Positions 1 to 10,850 of a stretch of 64,000 bases of DNA are shown here, piece by piece (position 1 is the stretch's first letter; each line of letters opens with the position of its first letter). Below the pieces are notes generated by a model, which saw only the letters and a list, made by a program, of their open reading frames with translations, had not been told where the DNA came from and made no database searches. The stretch spans positions 175,278,501 through 175,342,500 of the forward strand of contig CM028131.1 of the NCBI GenBank assembly GCA_016271365.2, read 5' to 3'. This DNA is from Neoceratodus forsteri (lineage: Eukaryota > Chordata > Ceratodontiformes > Ceratodontidae). The position numbers were made by a program, and so were the translations under genes.

Positions 1-2005
1 TCAACTGGCAGTGGAAAATCAGCAGGAGATCCAGTTATAGACTTTCATATGTTTGGCAAATAGCAACATTTAATTCCAGTACTTGACAAAACATTTGCAC
101 TCAAACAAGGCAGGTATTTTCTATGTGATCTAAAATAAACTGCATTTTTGTTTGTTCCTTAGGGCCAAGATCAAGATTAATCAGCATGAAGTTTTGCTGC
201 TTCTTTCTCGTCAAACAATCTGAACCAAGTCTTTTCAGGACAACTCTTAAAAACAATGTTTTCCTTCCTTCCATTAGCACATGTATGAGTGTATATGTTA
301 TTGAGAGATAGAGAATTACAGTAGCTGAAGAAATCCTGCAAGAAGCACAAAGGCTTGATAAAGTGAGGACTTTTATAGTGGATATGTCTACCACTAAAAA
401 GTGTAATACCAAGCAGATATGAGAAGAAACCATTTTTGCAGTGGAAGATGAGCTGACATTCAGAAAGACAGATTCTCATCAGTAACATAATTTATCAATA
501 GATGTTCTCCAGTCATGACATCCAAAAAATATGACCCACTGGAAAATCACAAGAAATATTGACCAGGAAATAGCAATGAAAACAGCGCCTGATAATAATG
601 TATCTTCTCATAAGCTGGAGCTACAGTAAGTTTCTCTGAATTGAGCCAGAAAAGATATACATGCAATCATATCATGAGATATTGCAGGATTCTTTTCAAA
701 ATCAGGTGATACTAGCTGGTTTAAATTAATTACTGAAATCTGCATACAGTAATATGCCTGCAAGAAACATGGGTAGAACAGAAAAATAACTCAGTAATAA
801 ATACATACCAAGTATTATATTCCATGCCCCTGCAAGAAAATTCTATTTATCTGAGAAAGCAATTGGTGGCATCTTAATTGTACCGACTGTGATGGTGAAT
901 ATCTGTTTCATGAGTTTATTGTGTGCAGCAGAAAATATATTAAATGTCTTGTAGAAATAGAAAAGTTAGCTGTTATGTTCTGTAATGTGTATGTTACTTG
1001 TGTAAGAACAAAACAGCATACCACTCAATGGCCATTTCTTACAAATCAGTTAAGTTCATGTCAAGATACAGTAAGTGTCTAGAAACTTAAGTATTCCTCA
1101 TAGGTGAACTGAACTCTAGGATACGGAATTTTGACACTGAGGAGGAACACTATATAGAACTCCCATTTGGAAAATACGGATTTATAGCAGAAACAATCAA
1201 CTGATCTGAAAACTAATAAAAACTGTTTAAAACTGAGAACATTTGTGAAAGAGAACTGCTTGGTAATGTTAGATGGGACACTTGAGGGGGGTACATTTGG
1301 AGCACCTACATACTTTTCTTCTTGCTACTCCTCAGTGACAGACCATGTGATATACTCATTAACAATTATTGAAAAATACTTATCACTGATAGTTATAACA
1401 TATGTAGAAGTGATCACAGTCCATTAGTTCATAAATGGGATAACAGCAAGGAAAATAAAAATACACAGTATTCTGACAATAAGAATATGCAGATAAAATA
1501 GTATAAAATGGGATGGCCTAGTAAGTTAGAAAATAACAGAATTATTACTGTATATGCAAATGAAACTGAAGAACTGGGAAATGTGATGTTACTTGAGCTA
1601 AAAACAGAACTCATATGTTATTTTGCAAAGCATTTTTAATCTCCAATTTTATATAAAAAATACCAAACAACAGTTACCTATAACATGGTTCAACAGTGAC
1701 TGTAAGAGAGACAAGGCTAAATTACCGACTTTGGTAAAATAAGTAAAAAATTACCCTGCATGAGAAAATGTGTCCTACAGCACATAACTCACCAATAGAA
1801 AGTCTGTGGGAGCTTTTTATACTGAACCCAAACTATCTCATCAGAACATATCTGTGAAATTTAATGAGCAAAACAATAGATGCAAATGTTGGTAAACCTT
1901 TTTTGGCTATAAATTGCAAAACGAACCATAGATTTCCTTTTTATAGTAACATTTTATTGAGTTTGTTTTTTTAGGAAAACACAGGCAAACAGGAGACGGT
2001 AACAG
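1..2005. other. AT-rich non-coding stretch, nothing recognised
   Basis: No reading frame here resembles a known family, and I see no RNA gene, clear tandem repeat or SINE promoter boxes. The longest open frames are short and AT-driven. Ancient unrecognisable repeats are possible. Confidence 0.5.
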
Positions 2006-2607
2006 CAGTAACTATTCTCCACTCCTTAAACCAGTCCACCTACAAAGGGAGATTCAATTATTCTCTCCTTTATCTAGCATTCAAACTTGTCAATGATTTT
2101 AACCCCACCCAGCCTTGGTGATGTGTTAGTACTTGAACATCCGAAAAGACGTTTTGGTCCTCTAGCACTGTCTTACCTGAGATACCAAGGTCAAGATCCA
2201 GTGCAGGCAAACAATAATTTGCTTTCTCTGCTCCCTCCATATGGTTGACCTCCCTCCTATCCTTCAAGTTTGCTCCTCAATGGGTGGCTCCAAGAAAGGG
2301 ATCAAGACTTTTATCTTACAGCATAGTTTGTGCACTTGCAATTGATTACTTCTAACAACCCCATCTGAATTACTGTACTCTTGCATTATGCAGTAACTTA
2401 AGACTTGTTAGCATGTTTTCTGTCTGTTGTAAATTATCAGCGTTTGCAGACTCTGTAACCAGGTGACTATGTCTATGTTATTGTCATGATTTGTATTGCT
2501 TATTGACTTCCTGTTTTCATGTAATTAATTCTGGGTCACACCTGAAAAAAGGACATTTAGTCTTAGTGGGCCTACCTGGTTATCAAAACTCAAAGAATAA
2601 AAAAATG
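2006..2607 (+). mobile_element. LINE 3' end (L2/CR1-like), reverse-transcriptase C-terminus plus 3' UTR
   Basis: Broken plus-strand frames at about 2010-2330 resemble the C-terminal tail of L2-type ORF2: a phrase like LLYLAFKLVNDFNP (the usual LTFKALHDQGP region) and FAFSAPSIW (the usual FTYSAPTLWNSLP). The 3' UTR ends in a short block with a 'gggtcacacctgaaaaaaggac' type sequence followed by an A-rich AATAAA-like end. The same terminal block occurs at 31680-31768, so this is a shared LINE family tail. It is 5' truncated with many stops. Confidence 0.6.
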
Positions 2608-2768
2608 AATTCCAGTCCTCTGCACATATGTTGATACTCTGATATACCAATTGGCATACATGGGTCATGTTCTCCTCTTGGTTGCTACAGACAGAAAGAA
2701 ATTCAGCTTCATACAATATTTCACTTTATAAAATGGGAGAAAAAAATTAGGATGTTTGATTGGTCGTT

Positions 2769-2800
2769 ACCTGTGCATTAGGTCCATCTAATGCACAGGT
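2769..2800. repeat. Perfect 13-bp-stem hairpin upstream of the recombinase gene
   Basis: Positions 2769-2781 (acctgtgcattag) and 2788-2800 (ctaatgcacaggt) are exact reverse complements around a 6-nt loop. The GCATTAG/CTAATGC core is shared with the larger hairpin downstream of the gene at 4670-4814. It may mark the left end or a recombination site of the Crypton-type element. Confidence 0.75.
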
Positions 2801-2861
2801 AAAAATAAGTACAGGGCAGTAGTAGGCAATAAGTCCCTGTTGATATAAATGCTCATTTGGA

Positions 2862-4437
2862 ATGTTGACATTTCAAACAGCAGCCATTTTTTTCCCTCAG
2901 CTGACTTCTGTCATCTCACTAGCCATGAACACGAATCTTGCAGTCAACTTTGATGTAAACTTAACCAAAGAAATGGAAAACAGCTTCTCAACAGAACAAG
3001 ACTCTGAAAACCAGCCACCAATACCAGAACTGACTGAAATTATAAACACAGTGAGTAAAAGATATGCCAACTTATCAGCCACAGAAATAGACAGCATACA
3101 AGAGGGCATAAATGAAAGTAACACTATTAAAACTACTGCCTGGGCTCTCAAAGTGTTCAACGGCTGGATATCTGCCAGAAATATAACTCTAGATTGGAAG
3201 GCAACCGCTGTAGAAGAGTTAAATAATATTTTTAGACGTTTTTATGCTGAGGTCCGCACTTCCACGGGTTCAGAATATGCCCTCAGTAGTTTCTCAGGGA
3301 TCCGCGTGGCTTTAAACAGGCACCTAAACTCACTGGCAGTTGGTAGAAATATCAATATTATCAGTGACCCTCAGTTTAAGTCAAGCAACACTGTCTTTGT
3401 GGCAATAATGAAGCGTTATTGTAAAAATCGAAAAGACACATCCAAACACCATGGTGCCATCAGTAAAACAGACCTTGACTTTATCAGAAATTCCTCAGTC
3501 CTGTCGCCGAACACCGTGCCTGGCCTGGTCCGCAAAGTCTGGCTGGACATACAGCTCTATATGGCAAGGCACGGTAGGGAGGGACTGCGAGAAATGAAGG
3601 TGGACAGCATAGTAATAAAAAGATGAGTCCGGACTCCAGTATGCCACGTTGTCATACAATGAGCATACAAAAAACACTGCAACCCCAATGAAATAAACAA
3701 AGAAACATACCATGGCTGTATGTATGAAATTCCTGGATCTCCTCTGTGCCCTGTCTCCAGCCTCCGAAAATATATAGATAAGCTGCCTCCCGATGCTCCT
3801 TCTTTCTATTGCCACCCAAAATGTTTGCCCCAACATTTCCTGGATACAACAACCACCTGGTATTCAAAAGAGCTGATGGGCATTAATTTCTTATCGACTA
3901 TGATGGCCCGAATTTGTAGAGAAGCCGCACTGCCGAAACGATACACAAACCATAGTGTACGAGCTACGGCCGTTCAGTTGATGTCAGATGCGGGGCCCGA
4001 AAATAGGGAGATAATGTCCGTTACCGGACATAGAAGTAAGGCTAGTCTCCGATCCTACTGGGCCCCATCAACGGACGACCGGAAAACGCTGGAGCACCAT
4101 ACTTGCACCAAGAAGCGAGCAACTGAAAGAAATTCCCACTCCTGCTGCCGGAACTGCAAACATCACAATGCAACCTGCATTCACAGTGCCACCTGCCGTC
4201 CAAGCTTCAGGGAATGCACAGGGCGCTTTCAACCTGATGAACTGCACATTCAATGGACAATAAACTTCATAAACCATGAAGCAAGTAAGTAATTATTACA
4301 CATTACTGCTGGGCTCTTTTATCTGTATTTAACTGGTTTCTAAGTGGTAAATTTCTTTCTCTCTTATTCTAGCTATCCATCCCAGTCCTCCAGCACCTAT
4401 TCAACCCACTGAGAACTCTCCAAGCAGCTCATCCTAA
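2862..4437 (+). CDS. Crypton-type tyrosine recombinase, nearly intact with two compensating frameshifts
   Basis: Frames at 2862-3626 and 3720-4292 lie in the same register and read as one recombinase of about 480 residues. The C-terminal half has the tyrosine-recombinase set: an arginine in GREGLREMKVDS (about residue 240), HSVR (3952-3963), GHRS (4026-4037) and the candidate nucleophile in LRSYWAPS (about 4050). A Cys/His cluster follows (CCRNCKHHNATC, about 4140-4175). The bridge at 3622-3690 reads in the +1 register as DESGLQYATLSYNEHTKN, the expected beta-hairpin with its lysine. So the break is one extra base in the A-run at 3617-3621 and one lost base near 3685-3692, both next to homopolymers. 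The start could be 2862, or 2925 if the pyrimidine-AG at 2885-2900 is a splice acceptor. With the intron at 4285-4372 removed, the frame continues to TAA at 4435. The family is related to the DUF3504 domain of ZMYM, QRICH1 and KIAA1958 proteins. Function: cutting and rejoining DNA of its own element. Confidence 0.85.
4285..4372 (+). other. Predicted 88-nt intron in the recombinase gene
   Basis: The donor is caa|gtaagt at 4285 and the acceptor a pyrimidine-rich tract ending in tctag at 4372. Removing it bypasses the in-frame TAA at 4290 and adds a Pro/Ser-rich tail of about 22 residues ending at 4437. Without splicing the protein stops at 4292. Inferred from splice consensus only. Confidence 0.55.
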
Positions 4438-4588
4438 TGAACCCTGATGACATTTCCAGGCAGTCCAAAAGACTATTAAAACTAGATAGGTCAACTGTTA
4501 CCTACTTAAATATCTTATAATAATTTATTGTTTCCTCTCTCACATGCAGATCTATGAACTACTTTATGCAGTGGAAGGATATTTATTA

Positions 4589-4594
4589 AATAAA
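4589..4594 (+). terminator. AATAAA polyadenylation signal of the recombinase gene
   Basis: An exact AATAAA lies about 150 bp downstream of the predicted stop and upstream of the terminal hairpin, as expected for a self-contained transposon gene. Confidence 0.55.
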
Positions 4595-4669
4595 GCTATT
4601 TAAATCTATACAAAATGTATGATAGTATTTTTTTATAAAGATGTCAGTGCAGTTACCCATTTTATAAGT

Positions 4670-4814
4670 GCAATAAGACACTCGGGGGTATGCATTAGAC
4701 ATTTCTAATGCGGTCAGAGGGCTTGAAGAGCACTTTCAGCCTCTGGCCTCGTGCTCTCACAATGCCCTGACCGCATTAGAAATGTCTAATGCACACCCCC
4801 TCGTGTCTTATTGC
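4670..4814. repeat. Large terminal hairpin, arms of about 52 bp
   Basis: Positions 4670-4723 and 4763-4814 are near-perfect reverse complements: both arms read gcaataagacac, then a G/C run, then gcattagacatttctaatgc and ggtcag. The apex carries a second small stem, gagcac at 4728 with gtgctc at 4751. The outer GCAATAAG also occurs at 2827, just inside the upstream hairpin. It is probably the right end of the Crypton-type element, or a palindromic MITE next to it. Confidence 0.7.
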
Positions 4815-4889
4815 TTACGTGTACCTCAAAGAGAATGCTTTAGATCCAAGACTACTTTTTGAGAACAAAAGAAAGGGTCCCTAGCCATA

Positions 4890-5397
4890 ACAAATAATAA
4901 TCCTCATTTCCATCTGTTACTACCCTTCTCTACCTGGTTCCTGAAAGTACATTTCATTGTTTCTAATCTATATATAGAATTAACCAGTTCTAGCCACTCT
5001 CCCATTTTTGGACATGTTGTGTACAACCAGTGTTTTGTTATGCATTTCTTTGCTAAAACTAAAAGGATACCCATAAGGTATTTGTTTGTGAGATCTATCA
5101 GGCCCTGTGTATATAATGGAAGTATGAACACATGTTTAGTGAGTACAGTTTGTGGAGATTAGACCTCCCTGAGTGCTCACTCTGTCTCTTGGAGCAAAGG
5201 GGTGAGTTTTGGGCAATCTCACATTATGTGAAAGTGTGTGGCCCTAGGTTTCCTGCACTGCATCCAACAGTGAGCTGTGGTAGCCATTTTACTATGGATC
5301 TGTTGAACTAGAGTAATGAAGCATCTGACTAAGCACTTTCAGTTAAAACCTCCTCAGGCCATGGAGGAAGAGACTTTGTGTGTATGCTGATAAGTGT
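4890..5397 (-). pseudogene. L1/Tx1-type LINE ORF2 C-terminus, fragment
   Basis: The minus-strand frame at 4904-5131 contains LLVLAKKCITKHW followed by MGEWLELVN, which matches the C-terminal end of L1-type ORF2 (AKK..I...W.......EW). Further upstream the reading becomes broken but keeps Cys/His-bearing pieces typical of the region before it. It ends abruptly at 5397, where an unrelated repeat begins; the upstream part of the same kind of ORF2 resumes at about 8570. The two are probably halves of one old element. Confidence 0.7.
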
Positions 5398-6261
5398 GTA
5401 ACCCCTAGGTGGCACTAATCCGTGGGCTACAACCCCTGCCCTGCCTTGCCTGGCCACAACAAGGTTGTGGGGCCTGGGTTCCCAAGATGTACTTTAAATG
5501 GTTCTTACACTAGATATGACATTTTCATGGTGCCTCCACCCAGAGTTTAGCTTTAAGCAGGCTAGCTCTAACCTGGTACAATGCCCTGGGATGCTGTACC
5601 CACCCACTATTAACACAAGCCACCCCAAACATGGCCCAATAACATTTTCCCACATTTTAATACATTTTGCTATTTATTGACTGGATTCTAATAATATGTA
5701 CACAACACAGGTATCTGCGAAAACAACAATGAACAATTTACTGTATTTACGGGGAGAAGGGCTTAGGAGTCGGAGAAGAAAGGAATAGAAATTATGCATT
5801 TACAGTCTATACATTTTGATTAAATGATTTTGATTTGTGCTGGTGAAACCCTCCAGCTGGGTAGCTAAGCTGCATTTTAAATCACAATGTAATCACATAG
5901 TTTACCAACCACCCAAACTTACCAGAGACCTGGCTATCTACTGTAGCTAAGCTGCATAAATCACTTGACACAGTAAGTACACATTGCTTTACCCACACTG
6001 GTGCCAGTCCCCAACATATGGTAATAGACACCACGATTCCAACCTTAACCTAGGTACCCAGAAACCAAAGTCCAGAGTGGTGCAGGCCTGATGAACGGTG
6101 CAGCTGTACATTGGCCAGCTAAATTAAGCTGATTAAGGCATGACTTGCAAAGCATTAAACACTTGAACAATAGACACTTCCTTGGGTCTGTGCAGGGGAG
6201 GCCCTGCAAGCTAAGATTGGTGCCCCTCTTCTGGGATAAAAGCACCTGTGGAGTAACCATT

Positions 6262-6375
6262 TGGTTACATTTTATTTAACACATTTTACATTCATTCTCT
6301 GAACATTCAGCACATCTATGTCTCTTTAACATTCAGCACATTTATAATTTTTTGCACATTCAGCATATTTAATAG
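6262..6375. repeat. Short AT-rich tandem repeat (acattcagcacat)
   Basis: The motif acattcagcacat, with an AT-rich spacer, occurs three times at about 6303, 6330 and 6356, with a related acacattttacattcattc before it. It is degenerate, with a period of about 25-30 bp. Confidence 0.6.
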
Positions 6376-7255
6376 TTTAATTCTTCAACCATGGGCCAGC
6401 GAGGCCACCATGGTCCTTTCCAACTTTAAATCTTTTGGTGGGTACTTGCTCCCTAGGTTTAGTGTGACCCAGTTCTTTATGTTACATCTCAAACTACTTT
6501 CACAACTACTTGGTAATTTGAACAATTACTGCAGCTCTTTAACACTAATCTCAGTGTCTCAGTCCCACGTGGCAATGGCTGGGGTTACAGCTTCCATAGG
6601 ATGTCCCAACAATAAACACAATACTTTTGGTAATACTAGACCTCCCAGGCAAAGTCAGGAAGAGCTCTGACTCTGAGTACTCCCCTTTCCATCCTGTAGG
6701 CACTTACTATTTCAACACATTTCAACACATTTATATTAATCTTTAATTGGACCCATGTTTGGTCACTCAGCAGCTGTCCACCCTTTTTAGGTTTTGGTTA
6801 ACTTAGGTTCAGACAGTCAGCAGTTTTAAATAGTCCTTAGTTCTCCAGGGTTTTTCTACCCCCTTAAGCTTTCACTCTGGTTGCACTTTCTGGTACAAGC
6901 TTACTAACTCAGGCATCCTCACGGAATTGCTCTCCATCATCTAAGGTTCCTGAAGTCTTCAGTTCTCTCACCACTGAGGCAGGTTCAGCTCTCTCACAGC
7001 TGGCTTGACATCAAGTTGCAAGGCTCACATTTTTCATAAATGTGGAAAGGATTTGGCTAGCCACTGGAGGGCATTCTTCTAGCAACCCCCAGACTAGCAG
7101 GTTTCACTTTAAACTATACTAATTTAATTTTTATGCCAAAGAAGAACAAAGCCCCCTCCTATGTGGAAAGGCTTACACAGGATCACAGGCCCATTTACAT
7201 TGCTGGGGGCCTAAGCCCCCACCCCCGTGTGGGATTCCCGCTCAAATCTGAAAAA

Positions 7256-7935
7256 TTCTGCTGAAACACTGTCTCTTAAGGGGGCTGTCCTGAGGCTCTC
7301 TATTGGCTGAGGCAATTGGTTGCTTTGGTTTTGATTGGCTGGAAGGCTTGCCAATTACAAAAATGAATTATTCATTAAGCTCCCTCAATGCACTGTTGGT
7401 TTGTTATTTTGGCACCTGAATTTAGGTCCCTGCAGTTTCCCATAAGCACTTGGAAGTTTCCCATGAGCTTTAGAAAAAGTTCCAAAAGTCCTGGCTTAAA
7501 AATCCTAGCTTTCTGATTGGCTGTTGCTGTGGTGTAATGACTGCTGAAAACACAGTCCCTTAAGCAGAATTAAGACAGTCCCAAATAAAGTCCTGTTGTA
7601 GCCTGAATAATTATTATATTTGCCCAATTGCCCCACAATTCAATAGCCATATGTGTATCCTTAATGTTGCTGCCCAGCTTTCGTTATTATCGCAATCTGT
7701 TTGCCTGTCACTGCTGCCAATATTTTGTTACCCCCTCTTGCAGCAGGCAGGCTGCTTATCTGAGTCGTAACATATCTGGTGCAGCTAGGATAGTTATTTA
7801 TTTATTATATTTTCCCTTTCAACAGTTGTCCCTTTTTAAATATTTTGGTCCCCAAACATTTAACACAATAGTTGCATTATTTATTTGCATCTTTTTACTT
7901 TCAGCAGCAGCCGCTGAAAACACTGTTCCCTCAGG
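7256..7935. repeat. Three dispersed copies of a 22-bp motif
   Basis: The motif gctgaaaacactgtcccttaag recurs with small changes at about 7259-7281, 7543-7566 and 7911-7932. Spacings are about 284 and 368 bp, within sequence that carries CCAAT-like boxes. This suggests internal duplication within the surrounding repeat. Confidence 0.5.
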
Positions 7936-8569
7936 GCAGACAGATCCTCATGAATATTTAATAGGATCGGGGCTCTGGCTCATTAACATTCATGAGCCCC
8001 AATAACTAACACTTTCGAGATCTCTTTATTTCAGAAAACAAGCTCTCATGGCCCTTACTGTGGTCACCAGTCCCCACTCTGGGCATACGGGGACCGGGAC
8101 TGCCGAACACTCTCCCGCTCAACTGTAAATTGAAAGGTTGGGAGGTCAAAGGTGCAGCACTACGCATGCATGATCTCCATGACACTGGAGTGCTGAAGCA
8201 AGCAGCAGGGAAGCACAGCTGAAGTTTTCGGAGCCCAACTGGGCTAAATTCACACTGGGGCTGACTTTGGGGGCACAGCCAGGGCACAGTAGGACTTGGC
8301 TACAAAAAAAACAGCAGGCTTTTAAGGAAGCACTTGCAAGGAGGAGCAGAAATGTGAGCTTGTGGGCACAAGGTAAGCCCCAAAATTGGAGGGCAGCATT
8401 AAAAGTAGTTTTCCAGAACTTCTGCTCCAATGGTTGTCCCATTTCCTGGTCCCACATGGTGAAAGCCAGCAGCAGTGGGAGCTTGTTTAGGGAGAGGAGT
8501 GCCTCATCTAACTGAGTGAAAAGGTGCGTGGGAGAGTCACCTAGCAGGGCTTCTATGACTAACTATATG

Positions 8570-9800
8570 AAAGGATTAGTAGCCTCTAGCAGCTGTCCCC
8601 TTTGTAGCCATCTGGTTAAGTATGCTCAAGCTTTAAAATAGCAGAACATGTACATTTGGTGTAATCCCAAGAAGTCTTTTACCATTTGAAATGTTCTTTT
8701 TTACCTGTCCCTGAAATAATTGAAAGGGAATCTTGGGCCTCTATGGTACCACTTTTTATACCCCATATCTAATCTAGCCAAGGGGAAATCAGTGTGCATA
8801 TGCAACAGCAGGAGCCACGGCAACTGGCCCTGCAGTTCATTCCTAAAGATGTACAGTATTTATGCCAAACTTGCAGGGGGATTAACGCAAATGAGAAAGT
8901 ACATCTTCCATATAAGGGGAATTGTTTAGGGTTCATTAGAGCAGTTTTAGGAGAGTGGGAGGGGATAACCTCCCTCTCTAGCTATACCAATTGCTGGGCA
9001 GGAGAGTTCCTGAGCCAGCATGCCACTGGTTGTTGTGTGGCTTCATTGTATAGCCTAAGGTTGGACAATTCCAGACCTTCCTGTGCTTTCTGCCTACAGA
9101 GAATTGATAGCCTGACCCTAGATAGCTGTCACTGCTAAACACAGTGAGAGATCTGTTTGTTCCAGTATGATAAGGCCCACTGGGGAACTGGTAGTGCCAA
9201 GGATTGAAAGAGGTACAGGAATTTTGTTAGGATCATCATATTGATGTTTGCCACCCTTCATTTCAAAAACAGAGGGAGCACTAACCACTGATTGAAGTTT
9301 CTCTAATGTTGCTTCTGGAGAGGAGCATAGTTGGCCTCATAAAATTGTGAGATTAAGGTTGTAAGACTGATCCCTAAATAATTCAGTTGGGTTAGGTCCC
9401 ACTGAAAACGGTAGCTGGCCTGAAATGCTGCATCTGTGGCAAAATGGATTGCCAGTGTCTCAGTTATGCTCTCATTGAGCTTGTAGCCAGATAATGACCC
9501 ATATGCCTCTAGCAGTGACCAGAGTGCCAGCAGGTCCATCTTGAACTCAGTCATGTATTGCATAATATTGACATCATATAATGCTATATGATGTTCTGTA
9601 CCATCTGGTCCATGGAAAACCTAAATTCCCTTGTGTCATCATATAGCTTGTGCCAGAGATTCTATGTATATGGTGAACAGCAATGGGGACATAGAACAAC
9701 CCTGACAAATGCCTCATTGTAAGAGGAAGAATGAGCGAAAATATCCATTTGCCCTCACCTGAGCTGTCAGGGTTGGTGGGCTCGCTCCTTTTAGAAGAGC
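8570..9800 (-). pseudogene. L1/Tx1-type LINE ORF2, reverse-transcriptase and downstream fragment
   Basis: The minus-strand frame at 9303-9563 contains SGYKLNES and NYLGISLT, the post-catalytic part of an L1-type reverse transcriptase. Nearer its 3' side, at about 9140-8800, the broken frames read QKAQEGLELSNLRLYNEA and VWHKYCTSLG, matching the 'GGLGLPNLRLYYWA' region of ORF2. The catalytic YADD box would fall near 9560-9600 but is destroyed. Stops and frameshifts are frequent. It probably continues into 4890-5397. Confidence 0.65.
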
Positions 9801-10046
9801 ATTAGACACTTTGAGAAGAGGGGGGGTGGGGCTAATTCCAGGACAGGCCTCTTTAGGGGAACTAAACATTTTCAGCTTGAAACACAGTTAGATGTGTAAC
9901 TGTAATTATGGGTTAGGTATTATTCCCTACTATTCTATGATCCCACAAAATCATTATCCTGTAGAATAGAACTTAGTTCTAGTAAAGCCCAAGAATTTCA
10001 CTTGGCAGAGAACGATGTGTGCTTGACAATAGTGTTATGCCAAGCT
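9801..10046. other. Short non-coding spacer
   Basis: Nothing recognised; it contains a G-run near 9820. It may be the decayed upstream part of the L1 ORF2. Confidence 0.4.
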
Positions 10047-10083
10047 AACATTTTATTTATTTATTTGCTTTTGGTAACCGGGT
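10047..10083 (-). repeat. LINE 3'-terminal scrap with (TTTA)n
   Basis: Read on the minus strand this is an 'acccggttaccaaaagc' block followed by (AAAT)n. It resembles the LINE tail at 31728-31768 (cccagttagcaaaa then AATA repeats), so it is a very short 5'-truncated insertion. Confidence 0.4.
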
Positions 10084-10850
10084 GAGTGCGGTTTGGACAT
10101 ACAAAGCTATCTCAAATAAACTGCCCCAGTATATCTCTTTCTTTTTACCTTTGTGCACTGTGGGGAAGTATGCCCTGAGAAGCACCTCATATATCTACCT
10201 TTATGTTTACAAAGCAAAATCTCGCATTTGCAGAGCAGCCATCAGCTTTGTGCTCCCTCAACTGTGGAACAAGCTACAAAAAATTTGAAATTAACTCACC
10301 CCATCAGCCTAGCAGCTTTTAAATCTCTATATCTACATCATAATAAGGAGTCCTGTGCCTGTATGCCCTAAATAGTGACTCCTGTAAGTTCAACCACACT
10401 CTAATTACTACTGTTAAAGGACTGATCACATCCATAATCAACTCTTTCCCTCTCCCCTTTTTCTACCCCAACATCTGTCCCTTCCACATTCCTTTGACCC
10501 TGGTTCCAGTTCTAAATTTATCAATACCGTATCACTATATATCTTTTTATATTAGGTTTTATTTGTGTTCGGTGCACCTGATATGTATATTTCTTTACTT
10601 TTATGAAAAATTGTGTCCTACCCAAAACTAGCTGTATCTTCTGTTCCAAACATATACTATTGTCAGGGCTACCTGCTGATACTTTGTATATACTGTATTA
10701 TTGTATCTCACTTTATTTGTATTAGTACTATTTTCTTGTGTGTTGCATCCCATGTATATTGTCCCTTGTTCCTTATTAACAAACCCAGGTCCACCTCGAA
10801 AATGAACTTGCTCAACGGTGATCTCCTGCTTAAATAAAGACTTTGATTGA
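10084..10850 (+). mobile_element. LINE 3' end, reverse-transcriptase C-terminus and 3' UTR
   Basis: Plus-strand frames at 10082-10371 give YKAISNKLPQYIS, ISFVLPQLWNKLQK and AAFKSLYLHH, the usual C-terminal tail of CR1/L2-group ORF2 (small domain, then 'LWN.LP', then 'FK..L'). The 3' UTR continues to about 10845 with 'gaacttgctcaacggtgatctcctgc' and 'aataaag'. Reverse-complement relatives of this terminal block occur at 28090-28150 and 38685-38715, so it is a repeated family. Confidence 0.65.

Larger units (their letters stand above)
2769..4814 (+). mobile_element. Crypton-type (tyrosine recombinase) DNA transposon, candidate whole element
   Basis: The interval runs from the upstream hairpin to the end of the large downstream hairpin and holds one recombinase gene with a predicted small intron and a poly(A) signal. 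Known Cryptons encode a single tyrosine recombinase, have no long terminal inverted repeats and make no conventional target duplication. The hairpins found on both sides here are therefore unusual. The boundaries are inferred from the hairpins only; no second copy in the window defines the ends. Total length is about 2.05 kb. Confidence 0.6.
5398..8555. repeat. Unclassified interspersed repeat (LTR-like start TGTAACCCC) inserted in the L1
   Basis: The first about 250 bp, starting tgtaacccctaggtgg at 5396-5411, align with the repeat that starts at 44652: both have 'gggctac.acccctgcc', 'ggggcctg.gttc', 'gtgcctccacc' and 'ctaacctgg' in the same order. The rest is non-coding, with CCAAT-like motifs near 7300-7340 and 7510. 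No reverse transcriptase, protease or integrase frame is visible. The right end is not defined and the stretch may be a composite of several insertions. Confidence 0.45.

Noticed and set aside
101..488. Two overlapping minus-strand frames of about 100 residues
   Set aside because: They share the same DNA in different registers, are AT-driven and show no family.
2862..4437. Host gene derived from a Crypton (a ZMYM, QRICH1 or KIAA1958-like gene)
   Set aside because: The frame is broken twice, the gene is compact with its own poly(A) signal and hairpins on both sides, and no additional host domains are seen. A transposon copy is more likely.
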